DNA from: Vigna angularis
Taxonomy: Eukaryota > Streptophyta > Magnoliopsida > Fabales > Fabaceae
DNA length: 64,000 bases
Direction: 5' to 3'
Assembly (NCBI RefSeq): GCF_016808095.1
Contig: NC_068976.1
Coordinates: 10,387,001 to 10,451,000, forward strand
Part shown: piece by piece, positions 11,451-24,782 of the stretch
Position numbering within the stretch: the stretch's first letter is position 1
Layout: every line of letters begins with the position of its first letter
Made by a program: the position numbers and the translations under genes
Notes under the pieces: generated by a model
Databases searched by the model: none
Told to the model about the DNA's origin: nothing
What the model saw: the letters and a program-made list of their open reading frames with translations, nothing else

Positions 11451-12786
11451 ATGAGGCCGCAATCGTCGTCTTTGAATCCATATGCAGCCTCATATGTTCC
11501 TCTCTCTAAAAGGGGGGCAGACGGTAGAACTACTTTTACAGAAAAAGATTCCAAGAGTTATGATGGGAGTTTTTGGTTTCAGACTCGTCAGGATGCAACA
11601 AATGACCAGCAACTCATTGCTAGTTCAGAAAGGCTATTTAAACCTGATGCTTTTCCGACAAAAAGCCAGCCTGCCTCAAGTTCTTACACTTCATCATCTC
11701 AGAATGTTGCAGAGGTGGCAGAAAATCAGCTGCTAGCCGAAGAACTGGATATGGATTTGGAATATCTTAGGATTACATTTCCTGGCATATCTTATCAGTC
11801 CCTTGTAGATGTCTATAATGTAAACAGTGGAGACTTGGATGCTGCTATTGACATGCTCAGTCAACTTGAGGTATAGATTTTAAGCTGTTAGCTTTTGGGT
11901 TTAGATTGATTTATCCAGTGCCTCATTTTTATTCTTTCAATTAATTAATTGACAACATTTTTCTGTCTTCATTATGTAAGAGTAGTCAAATATTAGCTTC
12001 TATTCATGCTATGTAAATGTTGAGTCTGGTAATATGCCGTGATAACGAACTGGAAATTTGGGTTAAGTTCCTAATAAAGTGTTGATGAAATAATAAATTG
12101 ATCCATTTTCTGTTTCCATTCGTGTTCTTCCTGAAGATTGTCTCTCCAGATGACAATGGATAGCAGAAAGTTGAAGCTTAAAGTGATGAGATTTCTATGT
12201 CAGTTTTTCTTTTTTTAACTTCTACTCATTCCTGTACAATGTGTTTGATAGTTTTTGAGTTTTATTTACAATTGGTTTGCTTCTGTTTTGTTCCCAAATG
12301 TATAAATAATTTAAGGAGTTTCATACATTGTGCTTTGATTTCAAGCCACCCCCGCACCCGCTTTCTCGTTTTGATTTTGTTTTAGGGAGCAGGATTACTG
12401 AACTATTATATATTACTTGCAGATATGAATGGTATACTGTGCCAATTGATGTTAGTTTAACAGTTTCTGGTATTATGAATTTATAGAATTATCATAATTT
12501 AATTATCTAAAGGCAATTCATTAGGTGGAGATACTTTTAGTATTAAGATCAAGTATTAATGGATCACTTTCGAAACCCATTAAGTTGAAAATCAATTTTG
12601 AGGCATTTTTTTTTCGTGTTACAGTTAGAGGGAGATGAATCTTCGGGAACTCTTCCAGAGACACTTGATATTGGTGATGTTTCAGAATCTGGATTACCGG
12701 CTGATTCTACTTCCTTAAAGCAGAAGAATGTAGCAGAGGAAACCAGCACTTCGTCTAGTCACATGGCATCAGGCGATGTCTTATGA
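11451..12786 (+). CDS. CID5: PAM2-motif and CUE-domain protein, CID5/CID6-like
   Basis: Coding exons are 11451-11870 and 12625-12786, joined in phase 0, giving 193 aa. Residues 5-18 (SSSLNPYAASYVPL) match the PAM2 motif that binds the MLLE domain of poly(A)-binding protein. Residues about 97-140 (ELDMDLEYLRITFPGISYQS onward, ending AAIDMLSQLE) fit a CUE ubiquitin-binding fold. This pairing defines the plant CTC-interacting-domain proteins CID5, CID6 and CID7. Arabidopsis CID5 is also IPD1, linked to ploidy control in darkness. The low-complexity Ser/Thr-rich C-terminus (exon 2) has no recognised domain. Short length and two coding exons suit CID5/6 rather than the much longer CID7. The choice between CID5 and CID6 is not resolved by sequence alone. 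Confidence 0.8.
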
Positions 12787-12899
12787 ATTGGTTTGTCATT
12801 CATAATTGGTTTTGTTGGATATAAAAATAAGTGTAAAAATGAAAATATTTTACATTAGGTGGAGATCCCTCGATCATCGATTTAATGGTTCTGTATAGT

Positions 12900-15056
12900 T
12901 TTCAGCTTTGTCTTATTTTGGTCATTATGGTCTGAAATGTTTTCTTTTGGTGAGTTGCTTGAGCAATTGTGTAATTTGGGATCCCATTCAATTACATGAA
13001 TTGGAGGGTGAGAGAGGTAAAAGAAAAACAACATGGTGTCTTATTGACTTGCTTGCTGGATTGTACCATGGTGAGCCAACTTTGAGGTTTTGCTGCTATA
13101 GATATATAAAAAATTTATTGTCTTTTTTTATTAGTTCAGTTGTTATGAATGCCAAATTTGAAATAAATTGAATTTTACTTATTACTCTTATGAAAATAAA
13201 ATTAATTGGCGTTAAATGAATTTTTAGATCATATAATTTTTTATGTAATTATTTTACTTAGAAACCAATATCTAAAACAATTTATCCTCCAAAAGTAATT
13301 ATTTTACGTATATAATAAATAAAAATTTTGATTTTCTTCAAGTAACTTTTTGCTTAAAAAAGTGAATACAACATTGTAAAAGTTACGTGGTAATGTATTT
13401 TAATTTTTAATAATTGTGGCAAAACAAAATACTGATTATTCATTTCATGTTATAAAAACTGTCTCGTGTACGTCACCTGATACTAATTTTCTAAACAAAC
13501 AAACGTTAAAGATGTTTTAAATTAGGAAAAGGTGTGGATAAGGGAACATGACGTTATTATTGGAAAACGATAGATAATCGTTGATTGAAACATATGAGTA
13601 AATATTATCAGTGACTACGCATGTAATTATCAATCTGTCAAAATTATGGCCACACCAAACTAATCTAATTAAATATCAAGATTTAAAAAATAGAAATTTT
13701 ACTATTAAAATACGTTGGAGACTGAAATCAAAGTACAAATGAAAAATATACTTAGTTTTAAAATAAAGTTGTCTTAAGCATCGAGCAATTGGATTCTTAA
13801 TAAATAGGTTGACGAGGATTAATAAGAGAGTTATATAAAATGAATTGAGGGAGAAGAGAGAAGAGAGAAGAAAAGAGGATGAATACAGAAAGAAGGGAGG
13901 TAGGGATTCAGCTCACATCTTAACACTCTTTGGGCAACAAGAGTATTGAAATAATATTTGATTTTTTAAATTCAATATAAGCTGAAGATAGAATTGAGAA
14001 TGAACTTATATTTGAAAAACGAAGATAGAATTGTCAAACTCACATCTGCTCATTGATTCGTCTGAACAACCCTTAAGTGAATATCTTATGAAGTTCAATG
14101 CATTAGGTTTAAGGTGTCACACATACTACATTATGTCAATCTAAGGGTAATGAGCATAATCGAGCAACATGGAGTGCTATATGCTTAAATTTTAGTGTAT
14201 ATGATTAATTTTGAAGCTAATGTCTCTTGAGGACATCAAAATTGAGAGATAGAAGAGGAGTGGAAGGTAAATACATCAAAAAGAATGAAGTTAAGACATC
14301 GAGGACAAGATTTAGAAAAGGATCATCCTTATGGAATCGAAACAGGAAGTTAAAATAAAGCCAACGCAGGAATGAAAAATAAAAAATGGTTGAGAACTCA
14401 AAAGGCAAAAATGCATCAAGAAAGGCATTATTAGTTAGACATAATAGACACAATATCAAAAAGGAAAGTGAGGCATATTAACTATTACAAAACCTAAGCT
14501 TAGTAGACATAACAAAGAGAAGGAACACAATTTTTAAACAATTATTACAAATTATATATTTTTTTATTTTATTTTGGTTTAACTATAAATTAAAGTTTAA
14601 TCCACTTTTTACTTGTTCATTTCATTGATGCCATAAAATTTGGAATCATTTATGTTAGATTTATTCCTCTTGAATAACAATGATACATGTGTCCTTCACC
14701 CATAAGGTTACAATTATTCATACATAAGCGAAAAGTATAACATAAGACAAAACTTAGAAGAAGTTTAAAAGATTAAGCCATAGACGAATTATTAATAAAA
14801 ACAACACTGTCAAGACCAAAAGATAAAAGAGCTTTACTAGAAAAAATAATAACTTGATGATAAATTAGAATTACCACTGTAATCACTCAAACAAAACAAA
14901 GCTAATATCTTAATTCAAAGTTACGGTACCAAAAACACTAAGACAACAAAGAATTAAAATTAAATTATCATTATAAAAAAGAATTAACAACTGACATCAT
15001 ATTTAAATTTAGAATTTTTGAAAACTATATATCAACTAGAAATAAGATCAATTTAA

Positions 15057-15093
<37 letters not shown>

Positions 15094-15400
15094 TTATAAG
15101 CTGATTTTGTAGAGTTGAATTAGACTTAAAATTCATGTATAATTAATTGGCAATTCGATGTTTTATTTTATTTTACTTTGTTTTTTAGTTTAACAACGTA
15201 ATTTAACAATGGAAATTCAAATTAGTGACAAAATTTACCGACTAAAATTGAAATTGTAACGAAATTATGAAATTACATAATGATAGGTTACATAAAAGAT
15301 TACAGATTATTTCAGCATATGAATGTGTATTATAAATAAGATTTAATCTCCTCATGTATTGTTAATTAAAATAGAATGTGGCTGAAAATAGAATGGTAAA
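12900..15400. other. Intergenic spacer, no gene
   Basis: AT-rich. Holds a purine-rich GAGAGAAGA tract near 13850-13890, a stretch at 14080-14460 with a 'CTTGAGGACATC' word reminiscent of gypsy 3' regions, and (AT)n at 15059-15088. Nothing coding is supported. Confidence 0.5.
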
Positions 15401-15469
15401 AGAGGAGGGACTCGGCCAAACAATGCATGGGCCTTAGTTGACCTTGGATGATTTACCTGCTTTTATTTT

Positions 15470-15830
15470 CTGCACCCCTAAATATCTTTGCCCACTCGCT
15501 CCAACGTTTGAAATGATGATTTTGCGTTCTGGAAAATCGACTTCCGGATTATATATTCCATAAGCTTTCCAGAACAAACATTCCGAAATTTCTGAATTAA
15601 CATATTCTGAACGAAATTTCCTGAACATGATTTTGGAACAAAATTTCTGAAATGTCTAAAATGTGTTTTGGAATAAATTTTCCGGAAAGAAATTTTTGAA
15701 AAGAACTTTCTAGAACTCGTAAACTGTCTTCCAAAATTATATTTCCAGAATATCTATATATGAAATGTATTTTGGAAAAAGTTTCTCAAAACACATGAAA
15801 TATGTTCTGGAAAAAATATTAAATGAGTTT
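15470..15830. repeat. Degenerate TTTTGGAA-type repeat cluster, left copy
   Basis: Many spaced words of the form TTTTGGAA, TTTCTGAA and TTCCGGAA recur every 20-40 bases. The reverse-complement style of this cluster appears at 16830-17060, so the two may be subterminal repeats of one element about 1.6 kb long. Confidence 0.45.
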
Positions 15831-16829
15831 TTTTCTACGTTTTCTATCTTCTTCTCATGCAGTGCTCTCCTTCTCTTCTTCCTTTGCAGCAGCTGCTGAA
15901 AAACTGTAGTGGTAGAAATTATAATAATGATGGTTTGGTGTGTTGTGTGCAATGGTGAAGGGTGTTTAAGTCTTTTCCTAATATTAAGCAATAGTCTTAC
16001 CTCATATTTCTTACTTCTTTACACTCCTTTTAGGCTTAGTAGGCCTAAACACAACCTAAGCTAAAAATGTATGTTTTACACCTATTTTTACAAAGAAAAA
16101 TAAAGAACATATCCTATTTTCATGAGCCTAAAAAACACAAAATAAATAAATTAATAAGTTATTTTTGTGAGCAATTCGTCCTTTTTTTGAAGCGAAGTTA
16201 TTACTTGTTATTCGTTGTATATCCTCACTTTGTGATTATAAATTTATATAATAAAATTTGTTTGTAGAAAGTTGGCTGTGACTTAACATTAAAGAATACT
16301 TAGGTATTTATTTTAAAGTTGAGATTATCATGACATGTTTGTATCATTTAGTTTATTAGGATAATCCTTCTCAGATTGAAGAATTGGATATAACTTAGGT
16401 TTTGAATAAACTAATATGAAACAAGTTACTCTTCTTGTAACGTTTGAAAATGATTATCCTTTTACGATATAGTCTTATTTCATACAAGTATGTTTACTAT
16501 ATACTACAATGTTATGTTCCTTAAAAACTTTTTAAGTAACTTTACCGATCAACATAATTATATAATAATAGTTACATTTACTTCATTTATTGCCAAAGGA
16601 TCACTAGAATCATATGTCATCCATTCATTATGCATTAGATCAAAAGACAAAACATAATTCATTTGAACATGTATGTAAAAGTCTCCATTCATAATAAATC
16701 TAACAAAATCAAATTTTAAGTGTCAAAAGAGCAAAATTGAACAAATTTTTAATGTTTTGAAACATGTAATCTAGAGGTAAAAAAATGTATTGTATGTAAT
16801 ACATATTTTTATCTTCTAAACTACGCCTT

Positions 16830-17060
16830 GCCTTTCAGAACTTAAAAAATTTGTTCTAAAATACACTTTCCAAAATGATGTACAAACAATATATTCTAAA
16901 AAGATTGTTTTGAAAAAAGTGTATGGATTAATAATTTCAAAACATTAATATATTGTTCCAAAATTTGCTTTTCAAAAGTAAAAAATAACCTTCCAAAAAC
17001 ATCAATCCAGAAAGCAAATTTTTTTTTCAATAAATACCTTCCAAAATTTGTTTTTCAGAA
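16830..17060. repeat. Degenerate TTCCAAAA-type repeat cluster, right copy
   Basis: Spaced words TTCCAAAA, TTCTAAAA and TTCAAAAG form a cluster in the opposite orientation to 15470-15830. No clean terminal inverted repeats or target duplication were found around either cluster. Confidence 0.45.
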
Positions 17061-18066
17061 ACCTCTATTCCATACTCGATGATCAAGAAAACATTGGTGC
17101 AACCATTACAACAAAACAAAACTTAAATCGTATTCATTCATACCTACATATGGCTACCCAACTTCAAATCACAACCACCAACATCCATGCTCACCGGAAT
17201 GGTTGTACTTCGAACCACGACAGAGAAAACCAGCAGCATAAAAAAACTCTCATGAAAGGAGTATCAGCTTTATAGGTATTTTAAAAGTTATTGGGGAGCA
17301 GTTTGCAACTATGGGGTACAGGATGCAAAAGACTTGTGTGTTCACTCGTATTGTTAAATAATAACAGAAAATGTATTACACTACCACTGAAAAATAAATC
17401 AACGTGGCCAAAAGATCACGTGGTCTGCAGTAAAATGCCTTTAAGTAACTCTCGCGAATTAATAAAAAAAAACAAGTAGATTTACAAAGACGTGACACAA
17501 TTGCCAAATGATGGAGATGGCAAATACTTCACGTTATATATATTATATATATTCCTGTAACTCATTTACATGAAATCATACTCTTTAATTCCCAGTCAAT
17601 ACCACACGATTTATGGCCATGATGGGCATCCCTTGAACAATTGGTAGCACCACTGGACTACAGACGGGTATGCCTTGTATGGGGCCATCGTAAAGTTTCA
17701 ACAAGAAAAGGAAAATGCATCAACAAAAATGATATGGAATGGATGACCTCAATCAAGCATCCTTCCAACAGGTGAAATGCATAGAAAACACTTTACAAAA
17801 GTACAAGGTGTGCATGCCCAAAAGGGGCTTCCGATTATTTCCTTTTCATCGAGAAGGCCATCTTGTTATGAGAGAAATGCAGTTTATTGTGTAGGAACTC
17901 ACCATTCCCTGTGCAAAGTTCACAGTATCATAAATAGGTGATTAGTTACCCACCATTACCAAAGGTGACTAGTTCTTTCTCTCTAGTAACTTGCCAGAGG
18001 ACATTATCCAATTCTCAAGGAAAATGAGAGGGTGGATCCAATTGTATATTTGTATATAACTCTCAA
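17060..18066. other. Spacer and RING-gene 3' UTR
   Basis: The portion nearest 18066 should be the 3' UTR of the minus-strand RING gene; its start is not visible. No other gene is supported. Confidence 0.4.
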
Positions 18067-21000
18067 CTAAAGTGATGTATTCGCAAGGCCATTCTCAATC
18101 CTGCTCTCATTCCGATGTTGGTTGGCATCTTCACTTGAGACCAATCCTGTTAGGTTCTCACCAACATCATTCTTGCAAAGAGGGCATAATGAATTTATCT
18201 TCAACCATTTATCCACACAATCTTTGTGGAAAAGATGAGAACAAGGCAATTCTCTCAACTCATCGTTATTTTCATACTTTGCCAGACAGATGCAGCATAC
18301 CTGTCGAAAACCACAAAAGAATAATAGGAGTTTCAATCATAAGCAGCTGACAAACAAAACAATCTCTATATACAAGGTCGTTTTAGGCTCAAACACTTTA
18401 CATTATTATAAATTCAGTAGCAACAATGAAATAATAGTCTAATAAAAACTTTAAGGTGCTACCGCAACTAAATAAGCACTACCATACCAAGAAGCCTACT
18501 AGCCTAAATCTGTTTGTCCATAGCCCAGATAAAAAGTTTGATTAGATACAAGTGCTATCATAGCAAATCTAACATAACTGAACAGCGTAACCTGACAATT
18601 TAAGGATGATATTTAGTTTGTAAATTAAATCCTTGCCCAAGAGATGTTTAAACTATATTACTCTCCCCTCTACTTTTTAAAATGATATTATTCTCCCTTA
18701 TAGTGTGTTTGGATGGGAAACATTTAGAGGACAATTCATTTTTATAGAAAAGTTGAAATGTTTTATGACAAATATATTGCTTGGATGGGGGAATTTAAGA
18801 AAAATTGAATTTCAAATAATTTGAGATTAATTTTTTACTCATTAGAAAATTTCAAATTCCGCCTAAAAAGTCAAATTATGAAATTCTTCATACTTTTTCT
18901 TGTCTTAAACCAATGTCTTTTGTCTTCATATTCTCTCTTCAGCCCAACCTTGGTCGGGACAACATCGAGGCAGCTTCGATTGGGACATTTCAGCTCATAA
19001 TTTTTCAACTAATGAACGCAGAGGTTTCTTTCATATTAAAGTCAATTGTGGATTGTGGTTATTTCTTGGTTGCCACCACAGGTTTTTTTCCACCTACATG
19101 GACCAAAGCTGTTTCTCCTCATATTTCGCAAGTCAAGGTTTTGTTTGTCAACATTAGTGGTGCTTTTCAACTAATATCGAACAATTTTTCTGTTGACATC
19201 AATTGGGATTATTTCCAGTTGATGTTGGTTCAGGGTAGCTTGTGGACCAATGTCGTTCAGAATGTAAGAATTATTTTTCAACCAATGTTAATCTAGGTCT
19301 TCTTGACCAACAATGGCAGAATTATTTTCCTACCGAAGCCAACAAGGATGTTGTTTTCTTTTGTCAACTGCAATGAGACTATTTTCCAACCGATGTAAGT
19401 CAAATTTTTTAGTCGACGTTGATAGGAGTTGTTTTCCAATTGACATTATTGGACTAATTTATCTGTCAAGGTAGACCTTTCTCTGTTGACTTTTGTCAGT
19501 ATTTTATCGACATTGGTCAATGGAGTTATTTTTAGTTGAGGGTTATTTTTGGGTCAATGTTTGAAGAAATTGTTAGTAGATCAATGTCACCAGTTTAATT
19601 GATGGTAATTGAAAACTTTCCAAACAAGAAAATTAAAATTCAACAAATTTGAATTGTTTTATCCACACAAAATATTTGAAAACTTAAAAACAATTTAAAA
19701 TGAAAGCAATTCAAATTCAACATATTTGAATTGTTTGGAAATTGTAAAATTTTCTATCAAAACACAAGGTTATATTTAAAAATATATTACTCTGCCCTCT
19801 ATTTTGAATAATTACAATCCCCGTCAACGCAAAGAGATTGTGTGCTAAGCCACTATTTCAATATGACAAAATCTCTTAAGGGCAATATTTCCTGTAACTC
19901 AGTAACATCAACAGTTATTTTGAACCACTAGCAATAGAAAGGATTTTGGGTTAAGATGAAAAGCCAATAATTGGGATAATCAAGATTTTATTACCATCTT
20001 CTATAGAGATATATACAGCCCTATCTAAAGTCTCCTGCAATGCCGTAGAATCTGCTGGCAGTGGTTGCGCTGTTAAGAACTTAGAATTCAGTTACTTTAC
20101 TGTTAACTGTAACAGCATTAGTTACCCCCAGATCAAGCCTTTTGGATGAGGATTTTGGGTTAAGCTGGAAAGCCAATAATTGGGGTAATCAAGATTTTAT
20201 TACTGTCTTCTACAGAGTTATATACAAACCTATCTAAAGTCTCTCGTAAAGCCATAGTATCTGTTGGGAGTTGTTGCACTGTTAAGAATATATGATTAAG
20301 TTACTTTACAGTTAACTGTAACAGCATCTGTTGCCCCCAAATCAAGCCTATTGGATGAAATTACGATTTTGGGTTAAGCTGCAAAGCCAACAATTGGGGT
20401 AATCAAGATTTCATTACCATCTTCTACAGTGATATATAAAGCCCTATCTAAAGTCTCTTGTAAATCCGTAGCATCTGTCGTCAGTTGTAGCACTGTTAAG
20501 AACTTAGGATTCGTTACTTTACTGTAACAAGCCTTTTGGATGAAATTAGGATTTCGGGTTAAGCTGCAAAGCCAATAATTGGGGGTCATCAAGATTTTAT
20601 TACCATCTTCTACAGAGATATATACAGCTCTATCTAAATTCTCTTGTAAAGCCAGAGCATCTGTCGTCAGTTGTTGCACTAGTTGCCCCCAGATCAAGCC
20701 TGTCAACTCATATATATCATTGTACCTCCCAGATTTCACATTTTTTTGGTGAGAAACATTACAACTTAAAATGAAAAACTCTTCTCTCCCATTCTCTATG
20801 CCCAACAGTTCTCTCTTTTGTGCTTTTACATCATTTTCTCAGCATGCTTGAATTTTAAAATATATGTCGAAATGGAAGAATGACTCCTCTCATCTCTGGA
20901 TTTGCTTCCACAGGAGTTGTAGACTACATACACTTGGGGAAACTTTGGGAAGAAATTAAAAAGTTCTTCCACACTCAAACTTTAACCATGGTTTGAGTTA

Positions 21001-24000
21001 AGATGAAAACTTAGAAATACAAAGGGAGAAGTATATGCGCCTATCTATTGAGTATCAAAGTTCCTAAAGATTCACTTGTCTCAGCTGGTTGTCCAGTTTC
21101 TGTTCGAGAGTCTCTCAGAGTCGTTCTTGATGGCCTTTGAATGGATTCAAGTACTGCCACCACAATGAAGAATGAGTGATCCTTGCACAACTGATGAGGC
21201 TTAGGATCTATGCCTCACTAATGTAGTTCGATTGGAAAGGAACATGTCAGCCACTACCTCATCACACTTGTATTCTTCTCAAGGCCAACAATACTCAAAT
21301 TTCTACAATTTAAGATGATCAGGCCAAGGAAACCAAACTGGTAGAAATAAAGGAGGCCACGATGGAGGTCACAGAAGTTCTAATCAATGTCAACTGTCGG
21401 AAAGCTTTCATATGTGCATCCACCCTTAGCCCACTTTAATTGTGGCTTCTTCGGTTTTCTTTCATTGCAACTTCCATCACTTCATTTTGCTGAGGTACCA
21501 CGTTTAGTTCCTCTTACCCTAGAGATACAGCCTATGTAGCACTTCTTTCTAAGATTTGTATAATCCCCACCATACAAGTCAATTTTGTGAACTTGAATTA
21601 GGTCTTAAAATCTGAATTTTAAAATGGTATCAAAATCTATCTTAGATCTATTGTTGGGCCACCCACATTCTCAGGTGTTAGGAGCTGCTTTGAAAAGCTA
21701 CATTAATTGAAGTCTATTTGGTCTATTTCATTGCAAATTCCAGCACCTTCATTTTGCTAGGTCTGAGGCAGTGTCCAGTCTCACATGGCTCAGAAACATA
21801 GTCGAGCAATGCATATGAGGAATTGTCAATCCTCACCATATAAATAGTTTTAGAACATTGAATCAAGCCCAAAGTCTAAGACCAACTGTGCAATAAGCTA
21901 GATCATGATGTTCATCATCCTTCTTCAGATTATGTTGTCCTTCCACCTTAATGTTGGCTAAATGATTTCAATCTCCAAAGCTGCAAAAATGCAGATCATC
22001 CTATTCTCAAGACTTACTCAGGAACATGGCGTTCCATTGTAGAATACATTCTGGATTCAATCTTAACAGATTGAACTCGGACTATAGTAGTTCCATCTTT
22101 CAGTTATTTAATGTCATAATATTGTCATACTACATGCTCACGCCAAGAACATGGAAATAGAAATACAGTTTGTTCATGAAAAGGTCCTTGATGCAGAGCA
22201 AATTTATGAGAGCTCATCAAGTCACTCTAAGACCTAGATTTCAACTTCCAAGAGACAAGTGGTTTCTTCCAACTCAACCTATCTTTGCAGGGGGGATGAT
22301 GGATATGTACAGTCCTCTCATGTAGATTTGTTGGCACTTGTTGATCTGTTAGGATTCAGTTATAGATACTATTAAAGGTAACAATTATTTACTTCTGTGC
22401 AGAGCCATCAGCTTATACATGTATCATTGCACCTACCTCACAGATCAAGCAATCTTAGAAAGAAATAATACATTTCTATGGTGCATACATAGTACATCAC
22501 AGCTTTATACATATATCGGTATACCTCTTGGGTACTCCACTATCCTAAAATCGCAGTGCATACATTTCTATGGAGCAATAGTACATAACAGCTTTATACC
22601 TCTCAGATCTCCACTCCACTATCCTTAAATCACAGTGCTGTCGTGCATGATTTACACGTATGATAATCTTTCCTTCATCCAGCATCTCATCATTTCCCCC
22701 TTCCTTCCCACTCTTCCATCACTATTACATGGAAATGCATGTTTTACAAACATGGTCTAGATTGTACCAATTGTCAGAAAGTTGAAACCCTCAAATCACT
22801 CTCCCCTTTTCTCATACCCTGTCATACAATGCACACTACACCCCCTTTTTCATTCTCCTGTTTCCCTCCTTTTCCCAACTACCAGAATTGGAGGTTTCAT
22901 TTCCCCTTCTTAACTCCCCTAATTCAGTTTGAGGTCCCTAACTACTTCAAAACACTAACAGAAACCATCTGGGGCATATTCTTCTTAACCTCTATTCACC
23001 TAAAACACACATTAGCGAGGGTTTACAAACAAGCACCTCTTCTCAGAAATTCAATTATATTAAGATGGAGTAAAGTATAATCACACAAACACACACACAC
23101 ACACATATATATATAAATCAGATGGTACTTACTGCATCTTCTCCAGATATTACTCGCTCTTTTTCAGTTCCTGCAGCCACAACTCCACCTTCAGTTGAGT
23201 TGCCTTCTCCATTTCTTTTATTTTTCTTCATCTTGAACTTGTAAGTTGGCAAAGCATTAATAGATTCAGAAGTTGCCCCTCTGTTTTGAGACATGTCCTC
23301 TCTAACCCCGAGGATGGAAATTATACATGGCAGACAACAGCAGATTGTTGAACAGAGAATGAAGGGCATAGCATAACCAATACAGCTAAATGCAAGAAAC
23401 ACTATACATAACCTGCCAAGTGAAATGGAACAGATATAATTTTATGACTCTGAAAAACAAAAAGATTAATGCAAGAGTGAATTAAAGGCTATACCTGTAC
23501 AAGTTAGGAGCTTCATCAGCAGACGAATGTCCCCCAAAGATCCATACATTTCCAACAACAAACCATACAGCAAAAAAGCAATCTAAAGATATTTTGAAGT
23601 ATTCCACTAGAGTCTTCATTCTGTGTTGCAAGAATAACAAGGACTTAGCAGCTTCATAAGCTATTACAAGTTCAAATACTTGCAAGTTATAACCATGAAA
23701 TAAAACATTGAAATTATAAATCTAACGAATAAATAGTGAAATTAGAGCAAGTCGAGGAACATGGCAACTAGCATGGGATAGGCCAAAGAATACTTAAATA
23801 TTAGATATAGATATTTCCTTCATATTAGTTTTCAGGAAATAAAAAACACTTTAACTTCTTCCATAACTATTATGGGTAAAATCAATCTCAATAATTCTTT
23901 AAGCCAGTAATCAGTATCACGCTTTCATCACAAATTAAAAATAAAAACACCTACACTCTTTGTTATATGCTTCAAGAACACCTTTATACAAGCGAATATG

Positions 24001-24782
24001 TCAGCATTATGAGTCTAACATACAAACTTTGTTCAACATATGAATGCACATTAACTTCATATAATTCTAAAGACTAAAGCAGCAATTTTCGATACAATTG
24101 TATTCAGCATGAAAGGAAAAAGGTGACATTCTAACATTGTATAAACAAGGTGAGAATCATAATTAATTAACTACCTTCTATTCATCAACACAGAGGCTTG
24201 ATTGCTTCTGGAGGATGCAACAGCCTGACCATCTTCTCCACCACTAGGTCTGGAACTGAAAAGGAGTGTCCCTGAAGGATCATTAATCCGAGGAGATGTT
24301 TGCCTTGATTGAGATGAATCTTGCTCTCTCGCATGGTTATGATGATAATACCGCCAATAAAGCAGAGGGAGGGTAGCAACACATCCGGAAGCATAACCAA
24401 TGATCCATTGAAACAATGGAGTATGAGGATGTTCATGCCTTGACAAAGATAAAACAACGATAGATGCAACAATCTGGCTCACTAAGAGGACCAGCTCAAT
24501 CGATATCCACAACCCCGAATGCACCGGACTCCTATTCCTACGCGTATCCCCGCGTCTCATGAACGAGGAATTCCGACTATTAGACCCATTTGATAAACTA
24601 GTGACTGAAACTGAAGGCTGAGATAGAGGCGACCTTGCACCGGTAACTCTTTCTTCGTGTAGCGTAACATGTGTGCCATTAAAATTGCTATCATGATGTG
24701 TCGCAGTTGAAGTAGAAGCATCGGAACTCCCACCTATTTCTATCACATGCTGACTGCCATTTAAGCTTCCAGGCCGCTCCAT
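18067..24782 (-). CDS. Multipass membrane RING-H2 E3 ubiquitin ligase (At1g63170/At1g12760-like)
   Basis: Four coding exons: 24782-24175, 23620-23495, 23412-23133 and 18300-18067, all GT-AG, closing in frame to 415 aa. The ATG is fixed by a TAG two codons upstream in frame. Residues 1-85 are a Ser/Thr-rich cytosolic tail. Hydrophobic segments lie at about 91-114 and 124-146, one or more in exon 2 (VWFVVGNVWIFG) and a Cys-rich pair in exon 3. The C-terminal exon holds a RING-H2 finger: CCIC, then PCSHLFHKDCVDKW, then CPLC. This architecture belongs to the plant E3 family containing At1g63170, At1g12760 and At1g68070. RING ligases pass ubiquitin from an E2 to a substrate; the substrate here is unknown. 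The third intron is unusually long (4.8 kb) and contains repeats described separately. Confidence 0.88.
18698..19772. mobile_element. Non-autonomous TIR element in RING intron 3
   Basis: An element of about 1.07 kb. Its left end has GTGTGTTTGGATGGGAAA (18703 on) and its right end, read on the other strand, CCTTGTGTTTTGATAGAAA (ending 19769), giving imperfect terminal inverted repeats. TTA, or TTATA, flanks both sides (18698-18702 and 19770-19774). A TTA duplication with a TGTTTGG-type end suggests PIF/Harbinger, but the family is uncertain. The interior (18950-19560) is a degenerate minisatellite with words like TTTTCAACYRATGTT. No transposase ORF. Confidence 0.5.
19941..20708. repeat. Four-copy tandem array of a 185-215 bp unit in RING intron 3
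   Basis: Copies start at about 19941, 20150, 20365 and 20551, each beginning with a form of GATTTTGGGTTAAGCTG and sharing TCAAGATTTTATTACCATCT. Copies 3 and 4 are shortened by internal deletions. On the minus strand, the gene's transcribed strand, the last two copies stay open and encode a repeated peptide like DRALYITVEDGNEILITP. Confidence 0.85.
20810..22400. other. Intron 3 sequence, no gene
   Basis: Non-coding. A region at 21480-21900 has the feel of an old LTR or SINE-like insert (two related CATTTTGCT... blocks about 260 bases apart and a TGGTATCA word), but no defined ends. Confidence 0.35.
22465..22640. repeat. Tandem duplication of about 90 bp in RING intron 3
   Basis: A block beginning CATTTCTATGG and containing ACAGCTTTATAC and CCACTATCCT is present twice, from about 22471 and about 22563, with several substitutions. 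Confidence 0.75.
23084..23115. repeat. (CA)n(TA)n microsatellite
   Basis: Compound CA then TA dinucleotide run just inside intron 3, next to the exon 3 splice donor. Confidence 0.85.

Noticed and set aside
18913..19296. 127-codon plus frame
   Set aside because: Made of degenerate minisatellite units inside the intronic TIR element and antisense to the RING gene.
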